A stretch of DNA of 64,000 bases from Ferruginivarius sediminum (GTDB lineage Bacteria > Pseudomonadota > Alphaproteobacteria > Kiloniellales > Rhodovibrionaceae): contig NZ_QPMH01000006.1 in the NCBI RefSeq assembly GCF_003344765.1, forward strand, positions 184,557-248,556, in the 5' to 3' direction. The notes beneath the pieces were generated by a model. The model was not told the origin of the DNA, made no database searches, and saw nothing but the letters and a program-made list of their open reading frames with translations. Each line of letters starts with the position of its first letter. Position 1 is the stretch's first letter. This document shows positions 24,311 to 33,126 of the stretch, in pieces. The position numbers and the translations under genes were made by a program.

Positions 24311-25936
24311 TCAGGCGCCCGTGTCCGGCTGGCAGCCGCGCGCCGCCAGCTCGGCCAGGGCGAATTCCTTCAGGCGGTACTTCTGGACCTTGTCGGTTCC
24401 GGCGGTTTTCGGGAGTGCATCGAGAAAGAACACGTGCGCCGGCAGTTTGAACGAAGCGAGCTGCGCGCTCAGCGCGTCCATAAGCTCCTCGGCGGAAAGC
24501 GTCTCGCCGGGCTCGGGAACGACGAACGCGCCGCCCACCTCGCCCGCGGCGCCCGCCGGCAGCCCCACGACGGCGGCTTCCCGCACCCCATCGTGGCAGC
24601 GGATGGCCGCCTCGACTTCGGCGGTGGACACGTTGAAGCCCTTGTACTTGAAGCCGTCGCCATGGCGGCGGAGGTAACGCAACGCGCCGTCGGGCAGCAT
24701 CTCGCCAAGGTCGCCCGTCCGGTACCAGCCGTCCTGCGTGAAGGCCCGCGCCGTTTCAGCCGGCTTGTTGTAATAGCCAGCCATGACGTTGTAGCCGCGC
24801 ACCTGGATCTCCCCGACCTCGCCCGGCGGCAGCGGCGCGTCGGTATCGGGCTCGGCCACGCGCACTTCGATATTGGGAAGCGGCTTGCCGTGCGTGGTGG
24901 TGCGCACTTCCAGCGGATCGCTCCACCATGTCCGCGTGACGGCGCTTGACGTCTCCGTCATGCCATAGCTGGTGACGAGATCGCGCAGGCCCAGCTTCTC
25001 TGCCGCCAGCGACTGGTGGTCAGGGTTGCTGCTGACCACGATGCCGGTCCGCAGGGAGGACAGGTCGAAAGCCTCGAAACCGTCATAGGCGAGCAGCCGG
25101 TCGATCATCAGCGGCAGCAGGTAGACCGCCGTGCAACGCTCCCGCTCGATCGCGGCCAGGGCCCTCTCCGCCTCGAAACGCTCATCGAGGACGACGCAGG
25201 AGCCCCGCGACCAGAAGGTGAGCGCGCCGTTCACATTGGCCAGGATGGAGAACAGCGGCACGCACAGGTATAGCCGGTCGTCGGCGGACTGCCGGAAACG
25301 TTCGCCGTGATCGAAGGCTTTGCGCCAGACCGCGTGCGTCAGCATGGCGCCCTTGGGCAGCGCCGTGGTGCCCGAGCTGTAGACGATCAGGGCAGGCGCA
25401 TCCGGGTCGCGGGCATACATCCCGCCATCGGCCGGCGCCTCGTCGAGACGGTCCCACGTGAGGGCACCCGGATAATCCGCACCCGGCGGGTCGCAGGCGA
25501 TCACGCGTTCCAGCATCGGCAGTTCGCCGCCGGCGCTTCCCCCGGCCACGACCGGCGAAAGCGCGGCAATATCCTCCAGGAAGTCCCGGAACCCCCCTTC
25601 TCCGGGCACAACCACAGCACGGCTGTCGGACTGCTTGAGTTGATAGGCGGCCTCGTCCCGCTTCAGCCGCGTGTTCAGCATCACCGTGACCAGCCCGGCC
25701 TGCGATGCGCCGAGCCACACCCACAGGAACTCGGGCCGGTTCGGCAGCCAGAGGGCCACCTTGTCGCCCGGGCGGCAGCCCATGCGAAGCAGCCTGCGCG
25801 ATGCACGGTCCGCCTCCGCCTTGATGTCGCGGAAGGTGTAGCGCTGCTCGCCGAAGACCAGCGCCTCGGTTTCGCCGTACCGCTCCGCAAGCAATTCGAG
25901 GGCTTCGGCGTAGGTCTTGCCCTTGAAGTCGTTCAC
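24311..25936 (-). CDS. AMP-forming acyl-CoA synthetase (first of three tandem copies)
   Basis: A GTG at 25936 is chosen as start because it has a GGGGGGAG site and gives the N-terminus N-D-F-K-G-K-T-Y-A-E-A, which aligns exactly with the other two copies; longer frames to 25993 extend into the promoter region. The 541-residue product has Y-S-S-G-T-T-A-L-P-K-G, S-Y-G-M-T-E-T-S, W-Y-R-T-G-D-L-G and a C-terminal G-T-D-K-V-Q-K, where Asp replaces the usual second Gly next to the catalytic lysine. It leads the operon of three ligases, a membrane protein and a crotonase. Confidence 0.88.
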   Translation of the reverse strand: MNDFKGKTYAEALELLAERYGETEALVFGEQRYTFRDIKAEADRASRRLLRMGCRPGDKVALWLPNRPEFLWVWLGASQAGLVTVMLNTRLKRDEAAYQLKQSDSRAVVVPGEGGFRDFLEDIAALSPVVAGGSAGGELPMLERVIACDPPGADYPGALTWDRLDEAPADGGMYARDPDAPALIVYSSGTTALPKGAMLTHAVWRKAFDHGERFRQSADDRLYLCVPLFSILANVNGALTFWSRGSCVVLDERFEAERALAAIERERCTAVYLLPLMIDRLLAYDGFEAFDLSSLRTGIVVSSNPDHQSLAAEKLGLRDLVTSYGMTETSSAVTRTWWSDPLEVRTTTHGKPLPNIEVRVAEPDTDAPLPPGEVGEIQVRGYNVMAGYYNKPAETARAFTQDGWYRTGDLGEMLPDGALRYLRRHGDGFKYKGFNVSTAEVEAAIRCHDGVREAAVVGLPAGAAGEVGGAFVVPEPGETLSAEELMDALSAQLASFKLPAHVFFLDALPKTAGTDKVQKYRLKEFALAELAARGCQPDTGA

Positions 25937-26322
25937 ATTCTCCCCCCGCCGCCGCGTGACCCGTCCACCCGCGACGCACGCACCTTGCAACACCCGTTCA
26001 CGCGTCGATTGGCAACGATTTCGCAGACATTGTTATCGTTTCCCCATTGCGCACACGGTACCGCCCGCATAAATTGTCACCATTGCTCGCCCAGGAGGTC
26101 GCAGACCCCGAGCCTGCGCGTCAGGCCGGACCGCGGCTCCCAGTGACCGCCCCGGTACGGTGAAGCCTCCGGAGCGTCGCGTCCGGCGCGCATGCATTCG
26201 GTTGGTGCGACATATTGTTATTATGTTTCCCAACCAACTTTATGTCAATGTGACCATGAACGATAGCACAATATTGCGGCAATTAGACGATACAAGGTCG
26301 CAGTCCGGGGAGGAGACGGGTC
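25937..26322. promoter_or_regulatory. divergent control region between the ligase operon and the MocR regulator
   Basis: This 386-base gap has AT-rich ends around a GC-rich centre. It holds three related sites: GACATTGTTATCG (26026-26038), GACATATTGTTATTATG (26209-26225) and GCACAATATTG (26266-26276). The first is about 90 bases from the ligase start, the last about 47 bases before the regulator start, consistent with autoregulation and control of the ligase operon. No gene is seen. Confidence 0.5.
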
Positions 26323-27705
26323 ATGTGGGTACCTGACATTTCGAAGATCGACGGACCCCGCTATCTCGCGCTCGCAAGCGCGATCGCCGAGGCCATCGAC
26401 AGCGGCGAACTGGGCGCCGGTGCCCAACTTCCCCCGCAGCGCGATCTGGCGGAACAGCTCAACGTGACCGTCGGGACGGTGGGCCGGGCGTACAACATCG
26501 TGAAAAAGCGGCAACTGGTCACCGGCGAGGTCGGGCGCGGCACCTTCGTCCGCGACATCGCCGACAACGACGAGCGACCGAACTTCCTGCCCGAGCGGAT
26601 GCCCGGAACCATCGACTTCGCCTGTTACCGCTCGCCCGTCGAGGGACTGTCGGAAGCCCTGTCTTCCGCCCTGGCCGAGGTGGCGGAGCGGGCCGTCCTG
26701 CTGCCGATTCACAAGTACCCGCCGGCCGCCGGCTTCCTCAGCCACCGCACCGCCGGCGCGACCTGGATCCGGCGCACCGGCCTCGACGTCCCGCCCGAGC
26801 GCATCATCGTCTGCGGCGGCGCGCAGCAGGCGATACAGCTTTCCCTTGCCGCGCTTGCCACGCCCGGCGAGACGATCCTGACGGAGACGCTGACATACTC
26901 CGGCGTCAAATCGCTGGGTGCGCTGCTCAACCTGCCGCTCGCCGGCGTGGCGATCGACGAGCAGGGCATCGTCCCCGAGAGGCTGGAAGCTGCGATCGCC
27001 GAAACCGGCGGGCGGATTCTCTATCTCCAGCCGACCGTGCACAATCCGACCGCGGCCGTGATGCCGGAAGAACGGCGCCGCCGCATCGCCGATATCGCGC
27101 GCCGGCACGAGCTTATCCTGATCGAGGACGATGCCGGCGTCAGCGCGCTGACGGACCGCCCGCTCCCGATCGCCCATTTCGCGCCCGAGCGGACGATCTA
27201 CATCACCAGCCTGTCAAAAAGCATCAGCCCCGCCTTCCGCGTCGCCTTCATCGCGACGCCCGCCCGCTTGGTGGAGCGCATGTCGAACACCCTGCACGGC
27301 CTGACCCTTGCAGCTTCGCCGCTGACCATGGAAGTCGCGTCGGTGATGATCTCAAGCGGCACGGCCGACGAGATCGCGCGCAACAACCTGGCGGAACTGA
27401 AAAAGCGCCATACGGCGGCACTGCGCGGTCTGAAGGGCTGGGACGCGGCAAGCCACCCAGCCGCCTTCTTCATCTGGGTGAACCTGCCCGAACACTGGAC
27501 CGCCGCCGGCTTCGACGAGGCGACGCGGCGCGAGGGACTGTCGCTCGTCCCCGCCGATAACTTCACGGTCGGCGACGCGGTACCCGCGCGCGGCGTGCGC
27601 ATCTCCATCAATCCGGGACAGAAGGAAGGCATGCTGGAAAGTGGGATAGAGACGCTGACCCGAATGATGCGCGACCGCCCGCAGCCCCGGCCGCCGGTCG
27701 TGTAG
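26323..27705 (+). CDS. GntR/MocR-family transcriptional regulator with aminotransferase domain
   Basis: The 460-residue protein has an N-terminal GntR winged helix (about 1-78, with L-P-P-Q-R-D-L-A-E-Q-L-N-V-T-V-G-T-V-G-R-A-Y) and a fold-type I aminotransferase-like domain (about 100-450). The PLP lysine is in S-L-S-K-S-I-S-P-A-F-R and the Q-P-T-V-H-N-P-T motif binds cofactor. Such regulators sense an amino compound or PLP adduct. A GGGGAGGAG site precedes the ATG. It is the only transcription factor in the island and sits at its centre, so it is the best candidate for the factor binding the repeated ACAWTGT motif; that link is inference. Confidence 0.9.
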   Translation: MWVPDISKIDGPRYLALASAIAEAIDSGELGAGAQLPPQRDLAEQLNVTVGTVGRAYNIVKKRQLVTGEVGRGTFVRDIADNDERPNFLPERMPGTIDFACYRSPVEGLSEALSSALAEVAERAVLLPIHKYPPAAGFLSHRTAGATWIRRTGLDVPPERIIVCGGAQQAIQLSLAALATPGETILTETLTYSGVKSLGALLNLPLAGVAIDEQGIVPERLEAAIAETGGRILYLQPTVHNPTAAVMPEERRRRIADIARRHELILIEDDAGVSALTDRPLPIAHFAPERTIYITSLSKSISPAFRVAFIATPARLVERMSNTLHGLTLAASPLTMEVASVMISSGTADEIARNNLAELKKRHTAALRGLKGWDAASHPAAFFIWVNLPEHWTAAGFDEATRREGLSLVPADNFTVGDAVPARGVRISINPGQKEGMLESGIETLTRMMRDRPQPRPPVV

Positions 27706-27726
27706 CGGCGGGGCTGCAAATACCGC

Positions 27727-28632
27727 CTAGATCGGGTCCCAGGCGAAGACGTCGGCGGAACGCTCAAGTGCGTAGAGGCTTGGCGCGAAAGCGGGAAATG
27801 CCTGTTCGGCCACTGCCCGCGGCGTCCACCCCTCCGCGCGGTGGACCGAGCGGATCGGCCGGTTCTGCGAGAACAGGAAGATCTCGTTGCGGCGCACCGC
27901 GAAGATCTGCCCGCTGATGCCGGCGGCAGCGTCGCTGATGAGGGAGGCCGCGAGCGGGGCCACCTTGTCGGGGCTCATCGACTTGATCTTCTGCAACCGC
28001 TCTTCGGCGCCTTCCGCCGTCTCGGGGATCGAGCCGGTCAGGCGGCTCCAGGCCGTCGGCGAGATGCAGTTCGAGCGGACGTTGAAGCGTTTCATATCCA
28101 GCGCGATGGACTTCGACAGACCGACGATGCCCATCTTCGCCGCCGCGTAGTTCGCCTGTCCGAAGTTCCCGATCAGGCCGGAGTTCGAGGTCATATGCAC
28201 CATCGCGCCGCTTTCCTGCTTACGGAAATGTGACGCGGCCGCGCGGGAGACGTTGAAGCTGCCTTTCAAATGAACGGCGATGACGGAATCGAAGTCCGCT
28301 TCCGACATCTTATGGAAAATGGTGTCGCGCAGGATTCCGGCGTTGTTCACCACACCGTCGATGCGCCCCCAGGCGTCCAGCGCCGTCTGGATCATGGCAT
28401 GCGCGTCGTCCCATGACGCGACGCTATGGGTGCTGGCAACAGCCTCGCCGCCAGCCTCGCGGATCTCCTCGACCACCGCCTGAGCCGGCCCGACGTCGGT
28501 GCCCTCGCCCCCGGCAGAGGAGCCGAGGTCGTTCACCACGACCTTTGCCCCCTCGGCCGCCATCTGCATGGCGATGGCGCGGCCGATCCCGCGCCCGGCG
28601 CCGGTGACGACCACGACCTTGTCTTGCAGCAT
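27727..28632 (-). CDS. short-chain dehydrogenase, (3R)-hydroxyacyl-CoA dehydrogenase (MFE/HSD17B4) type
   Basis: From the ATG at 28632, behind GGAGG, the product has 301 residues. It keeps T-G-A-G-R-G-I-G, a V-N-N-A-G near 95, and Y-A-A-A-K, plus the long C-terminal tail typical of the peroxisomal multifunctional enzyme branch. It likely oxidises a 3-hydroxyacyl-CoA to the 3-keto form, the step before the thiolase encoded just upstream. It is the last gene of the operon starting at the dehydrogenase at 34800. Confidence 0.8.
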   Translation of the reverse strand: MLQDKVVVVTGAGRGIGRAIAMQMAAEGAKVVVNDLGSSAGGEGTDVGPAQAVVEEIREAGGEAVASTHSVASWDDAHAMIQTALDAWGRIDGVVNNAGILRDTIFHKMSEADFDSVIAVHLKGSFNVSRAAASHFRKQESGAMVHMTSNSGLIGNFGQANYAAAKMGIVGLSKSIALDMKRFNVRSNCISPTAWSRLTGSIPETAEGAEERLQKIKSMSPDKVAPLAASLISDAAAGISGQIFAVRRNEIFLFSQNRPIRSVHRAEGWTPRAVAEQAFPAFAPSLYALERSADVFAWDPI

Positions 28633-28699
28633 TCCCTCCAAGATCCCCTCCTCTTGTGCCTTGGCTACGTTCCGACGCCGCGTATCCGCACGCGGCCGT

Positions 28700-29902
28700 T
28701 CAGCCGTCGTAGGAGCCAACAATCGCGACGGAGCAGACGTTCTGATGCGGCGCGCCGCCGAGGTTATGTGTGAGGCCGAACTTCGGATCCTTCACCTGCC
28801 GGTCGCCGGCCCGGCCCTGAAGCTGCAGGTACATCTCGTACAGCATCCGCAGCCCCGACGCGCCGATGGGGTGCCCGAAACACTTGAGGCCCCCGTCGAT
28901 CTGGCAGGGCAATCCGCCGTCGGCGTCGTAGAAGCCGTCCAGCACGTCCTTGACGCCGCCGCCTTCCGGGGAAAGGTGCAGGTCTTCCATCGTCACCAGC
29001 TCGGTGATGGAAAAGCAGTCGTGCACCTCGGCCAGGCTGATCTCGGCGCGCGGGTCCTTGATGCCCGCCTCTTCATAGGCTTTCCGGCTGGCGATCCGCG
29101 CGGTCATGAAGTGACTGCCGTCCCACGAGCTGTACCCGGATTCGACGCCGTTGGAGACGGAAAGCTGCAGGGCCTTCACCGTGACGAGATCCGTCTTGCC
29201 GAGGCTCTTCGCGATCTCCGGCGTGGTGACGATGGCGCAGGCCGCCCCGTCGCTCACCCCGCAGCAATCGAAGATGCCCAGCGGCTCGGCCACCATCGGG
29301 GCATCCAGGACCTTTTCTTCCGTGATCCGGTTTCGCAGATGCGCCTTCGGGTTCTTGGCGCCGTTCTCGTGGCTCTTCACCGAGACATGCGCCATCGCGC
29401 GCTTCAGTTCGTCGACCGCGATGCCGTGCTTGGCGCGATAGGCCGCCGCAAGCTGCGCGAACGCGCCGGGGGCGGAGTAGTTCGCCCACCACATCGAGTT
29501 CAGCACGCCGCGGCTGCGCTGCGGCAAGCCGCCGTAGCCGGTGTCCTTCAACTTCTCCACGCCAAGCGCCAGCGCGACGTCGCACGCGCCCGAGGCCACC
29601 GCGTAGACCGCACCGCGCAGCGCTTCCGAACCGCTGGCGCAGAAGTTCTCCACCCGCGTCACCGGGATGTACGGCAGCCGCAGGCCGAAGGACAGCGGCA
29701 AGCCGCCCTTGCCGACGTGAATCTCCTCGATGGCGGTGGCGAGCCACGCCGCCTCGATCTGCCGCGTCTCGATGCCGGCGTCGCCCAAGCATTCCTCGAA
29801 GGCCTCGACCATCAGATCCTCGGGATCGCAGTCCCAGCGCTCGCCGAAGTTCGAGCACCCCATGCCGAGAATCGCCACCTTGTCCTTGATTCCGCTTGCC
29901 AT
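28700..29902 (-). CDS. SCPx-type thiolase (acetyl-CoA acetyltransferase family)
   Basis: The 400-residue protein has the non-canonical thiolase motifs of the SCPx group: the acyl-accepting cysteine in N-F-C-A-S-G-S-E-A near residue 90, K-C-F-G-H-P-I-G-A-S-G near 345, and H-N-L-G-G-A-P near 380. Such enzymes cleave 3-ketoacyl-CoA, often of branched or sterol-like acids, and commonly work with a DUF35 partner. The next gene upstream, five bases away, encodes exactly such a DUF35 domain fused to an HMG-CoA-synthase-like protein. Confidence 0.85.
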   Translation of the reverse strand: MASGIKDKVAILGMGCSNFGERWDCDPEDLMVEAFEECLGDAGIETRQIEAAWLATAIEEIHVGKGGLPLSFGLRLPYIPVTRVENFCASGSEALRGAVYAVASGACDVALALGVEKLKDTGYGGLPQRSRGVLNSMWWANYSAPGAFAQLAAAYRAKHGIAVDELKRAMAHVSVKSHENGAKNPKAHLRNRITEEKVLDAPMVAEPLGIFDCCGVSDGAACAIVTTPEIAKSLGKTDLVTVKALQLSVSNGVESGYSSWDGSHFMTARIASRKAYEEAGIKDPRAEISLAEVHDCFSITELVTMEDLHLSPEGGGVKDVLDGFYDADGGLPCQIDGGLKCFGHPIGASGLRMLYEMYLQLQGRAGDRQVKDPKFGLTHNLGGAPHQNVCSVAIVGSYDG

Positions 29903-29906
29903 GGCT

Positions 29907-31391
29907 CTACTCCCCTGCTGCCGAAGCCGAAGCCGCCGCCTGCGGCGCGAACTCGGGCGCGGCCTTCCAGAAATAGCGGCGGAAACCGCGCTGGTCGTCG
30001 TAGTCCTTCACCCGGAACATCATCCGCATGCGCTGGCCGACCTCGACGCTTCCGACATCGACGTCGGTGAAGTTGGCGAAGATGCGCCCGCCGCCGTCGA
30101 ACTGCACCATGCCGTAGTGCAGCGGCGGGTCCGGGCAGTAGGTCAGATGGTCCGCGGACCAGGTGACGATCCGGGCCGGCACCTCCGAGAAGCGGAATTC
30201 GCTCTGGCTGTTCATCGCGTTGCAGTTCGGGTTGACGCAGACGCGGCTTTTCGGGAACTGCCGGGTCCCGCAGACATCGCAGGTGCCGCCCACCAGGCCC
30301 AGCAGCATCTCGCGGCGGCGATAGAGCTGCGTCAGCGCCGTCTGGTTGTCGACCTCGGCGCGCATGCCTTTTTCGCGCTCGATCAAACCGTTAAACGCCA
30401 GGAACTTGTTGTAGTTCGACTCCTCCCGCCGCCTGGCGAGCGAGCCCTGGACGCCGCGCCTTTGCGGAAGCTCGGCAATCGCCTCGGTCGTCTCGAAGAC
30501 CAGGACGTCGCAACCCTGGCCGAAGGACGCCACGACGAGCACTTCGCCCGGCCCCGCCGTTTCCAGCGCCTGCACAAGCATCAGCGGGGGATGGGCGGTG
30601 CCGGCCTCGCCGACACCGGCGTGCAGGGAATCGGCCAGGCGGTCGGCGGGGATGCCCAGGCTGCCGGCCACCTTCTCCGCCGCGCGCGGCAGGGTGGAAG
30701 AGAGGATCAGGCGGCTGACCCGTTCCGCCTCGACGCCGGCGTCCGCCAGTGCCTTGGAGATCGCGCGCGGCACGATCTTCAGGAAGCCCTCGTCGCGGAT
30801 CCAGCGTTCTTCCCAGTTGTAGTCGAATTCGCGGTTGGCGCCGCGATAGTGGTCGACGAAATCGACGCTGAGGGTGTGCATGCCAAGCAGCCGGGCAACG
30901 ACGCCCTCGCGCCCCACGGTGAACGCCGCCGCGCCGTCGCCGAACTGCAGTTCCTGCGCCGCGCCGGCCTTCGTCCGCCGCTGGTCCGAGGCTACGACGA
31001 GGCTGCCGCCCTCGCCGCCGCGCGCGGCTTCCAGCGCGGCCATCAGCGCCGAGGTCCCGGCCCGCTGCGAGGAGGTCACGTCGGCGGTGCGCACATCTTC
31101 GCCCAGGCCCAGCGCCGCGCCCAGGATGCCTGCATTCTGCCGGTCCTCGAAGGGCAAGGTGGTCGAGCCCAGATAAACCGCCGGAACGGCGCTGTCGCGC
31201 ATCCCTTCGAGGCAATCGCGCGCGGCCTCAACCGCCATCGTCAGGCTATCCTCGTCCCAGTTGCACATCGCGCGCTCGCCCTTGCCAAGACGCGCCAGGC
31301 CCGGCTGGTTCCAGCGGTGCGCGTCGACGATGCTACGCCGTGACAGCCGCAGCCGCGGGATATAGGCCCCGAAAGCCGTCAATCCGATCAT
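29907..31391 (-). CDS. HMG-CoA synthase-like protein fused to a DUF35 OB-fold/zinc-ribbon domain
   Basis: The 494-residue protein has an HMG-CoA-synthase-type thiolase fold (about 1-350; G-A-Y-I-P-R-L-R-L at the start, Q-F-G-D-G-A-A-A-F near 175) and then a zinc ribbon C-D-V-C-G-T with C-V-N-P-N-C (about 360-385) and an OB fold to about 480. The position of the catalytic cysteine reads T-S-S-Q-R-A-G-T (107-113), with no cysteine, so it probably does not make HMG-CoA. In archaea separate thiolase, HMG-CoA synthase and DUF35 proteins form a complex that shields acetoacetyl-CoA; a similar scaffold with the adjacent thiolase is inferred. Confidence 0.8.
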   Translation of the reverse strand: MIGLTAFGAYIPRLRLSRRSIVDAHRWNQPGLARLGKGERAMCNWDEDSLTMAVEAARDCLEGMRDSAVPAVYLGSTTLPFEDRQNAGILGAALGLGEDVRTADVTSSQRAGTSALMAALEAARGGEGGSLVVASDQRRTKAGAAQELQFGDGAAAFTVGREGVVARLLGMHTLSVDFVDHYRGANREFDYNWEERWIRDEGFLKIVPRAISKALADAGVEAERVSRLILSSTLPRAAEKVAGSLGIPADRLADSLHAGVGEAGTAHPPLMLVQALETAGPGEVLVVASFGQGCDVLVFETTEAIAELPQRRGVQGSLARRREESNYNKFLAFNGLIEREKGMRAEVDNQTALTQLYRRREMLLGLVGGTCDVCGTRQFPKSRVCVNPNCNAMNSQSEFRFSEVPARIVTWSADHLTYCPDPPLHYGMVQFDGGGRIFANFTDVDVGSVEVGQRMRMMFRVKDYDDQRGFRRYFWKAAPEFAPQAAASASAAGE

Positions 31392-31487
31392 GCCCTCTCC
31401 TCCTTCGGCCTGCGCCGGGGCGGATGGCCGCCATCCTGCGCTGCCGCCTCGCTAATCCTCGACGGAAACGATGATGAGTGACTGAAA

Positions 31488-33086
31488 CTATTGCGCATAC
31501 TTCCGCCCCAGGCGCGTCTCCCATTCCAGGTAGCGCAGCATGCCGTCCCGGCCCTTGTGGTACGGCGGCTCCACGACATCGCCGGGATCCTCGCACCCCT
31601 CGGGCAGGCCGGTTTCCAGGGGCAGGCCAGCCGATTTCCACGCCGGGTTGCCACCCTTGAGCGCACGGACATCGACGTAGCCAAGGTCCAGCAGCGTCGC
31701 GGCCGCCAGAAGGGCCTGCCTCGGATCCGCGGCGGTCACGACGACAGGCGTGTCATGGCCGCCGTGCGCCCCGGCGCGCGCCTCCAGCCAGCCACGTGGA
31801 ACCCAGTGGGCGTCGGCGATATGGCCGGCGGCGTAATGCCGGCTCGTCCCAACATCCAGCAGGACCGGTGAGACCCGCCCCTTCAGGTGGGCGGCCAGGG
31901 CAGTGGCCTCGATCTGCTTGACCCGCCGCCGGGCGACCTCGAACCCCAGCGGGTCCGCGCGCCCGCGCCCTTCCTCCAACTCGCGTCCCGATGCCGACCA
32001 GGCGGACACGCCGCCATCGAGCACCCGGACATCGGGGAAGCCCATCCGCCCATACCAGTATGCCGCCAGCCAGGCCCGCGCGTCGCCATCGTCGACGAAC
32101 ACGACAGGCGCGCCCGGCACGGCCGCGAAATCGTCGGCGCGCTGAACCGCCTGCCCGCCGGGCAGCGCAACGGCGCCCGGAATATGGCCGGCACGGAAGT
32201 CCACGAGCGAACGCACGTCGAAGATGTAGCCATTCCGCTCCGAGAGGCCGTCGCATAATTCCGCCAGTTCGTCGGCTGCGATACGGCGTGCGCCCTCGGC
32301 GCGGGCCAGGCTGGCGGCCTCGCTTCGGACTACGCGCCGCCCTTCGGGACTTTCAGCGGGCAACGCCGGCGGCGAGCCGCTTTCGAGCTTCCGGCCGGCA
32401 AGGCGCCAGCCCATCGTCCCGTTCTCCAGCGCCCAGACGTTCCTGGCGCCAAGCTGGCGCAGCGTCGCCGTCGCGATGATCGACCGCGTCCGCCCGGCGC
32501 AGTTGACGACGATGCCCTCGTTCGCCTCGCCGAAATCGCCCAGGCGCAATGCCAGCTCGAAGCCGGGCGTGCTGTAGCCGCCGGGCACGTGCCCGGTTTC
32601 GTATTCCTCCAGCGTGCGGACATCGCAGACCGCAAGACACTTTCCATCCGCCAGCCGGGCGTTCAAAGCGTCGGCGTCCACATACGGCACGCCGTCCTCG
32701 GCAAGGACGCGCTCGCCGAACTCCTTGCAGGGAACGTTGACACCTTCGAAGACCCGCTCGCCGATTGCGCGCCAGGCCTCCAGGCCACCGGCAAGCACGC
32801 AAGCCCCCTCGTAGCCGTGCAAACGCATGGTCCTGGCGGCCAGCACGGCCCGGCGGTCGTCCGCCTTTCCGGAATCGTAAACGACGATCCGGGTCCGTTT
32901 CGCGGGCACAAGCTCCGGCAGGCGGAACTCGATCAGCCGCCGGGGCAATGGCGTCGCCGAGGGAATGTGGCCGCGTTCCGCCTCGCCCTGCTCGCGCACG
33001 TCGAATAGTGCCCAGCCGCGATAAGGCCAGGCACCGTCCGGCCGGTGCAATCCGGCCGCCAGGGCATCGGCGGTCATGGTCTTCAT
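31488..33086 (-). CDS. four-domain rhodanese-like protein with a single catalytic cysteine
   Basis: From the ATG at 33086 the product has 532 residues made of four rhodanese repeats, each opening with a D-V-R/G element followed by G-H-I/V-P/A: about 25-115, 150-245, 285-375 and 400-500. Only the second has an active-site loop with cysteine (N-C-A-G-R-T-R-S, about residue 196); the others have D-S-G-K, D-D-G-D and A-A-D-P at that place. Rhodaneses move sulfane sulfur. Single- and double-domain forms are usual. It lies between a MaoC gene and the HMG-CoA-synthase-like gene, in a CoA pathway with no other obvious sulfur enzyme. A GTG start at 33119 is possible. Confidence 0.8.
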   Translation of the reverse strand: MKTMTADALAAGLHRPDGAWPYRGWALFDVREQGEAERGHIPSATPLPRRLIEFRLPELVPAKRTRIVVYDSGKADDRRAVLAARTMRLHGYEGACVLAGGLEAWRAIGERVFEGVNVPCKEFGERVLAEDGVPYVDADALNARLADGKCLAVCDVRTLEEYETGHVPGGYSTPGFELALRLGDFGEANEGIVVNCAGRTRSIIATATLRQLGARNVWALENGTMGWRLAGRKLESGSPPALPAESPEGRRVVRSEAASLARAEGARRIAADELAELCDGLSERNGYIFDVRSLVDFRAGHIPGAVALPGGQAVQRADDFAAVPGAPVVFVDDGDARAWLAAYWYGRMGFPDVRVLDGGVSAWSASGRELEEGRGRADPLGFEVARRRVKQIEATALAAHLKGRVSPVLLDVGTSRHYAAGHIADAHWVPRGWLEARAGAHGGHDTPVVVTAADPRQALLAAATLLDLGYVDVRALKGGNPAWKSAGLPLETGLPEGCEDPGDVVEPPYHKGRDGMLRYLEWETRLGRKYAQ

Positions 33087-33126
33087 ACTGGCTGCGTTCC
33101 GGCGGTTGGGGTCGAACACGGCGGGA

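Noticed and set aside
22757..24949. 730-codon plus-strand frame across the ligases
   Set aside because: Antisense shadow of two acyl-CoA ligases.
29907..31391. true HMG-CoA synthase or mevalonate pathway gene
   Set aside because: The catalytic cysteine is missing and no other mevalonate gene is present.
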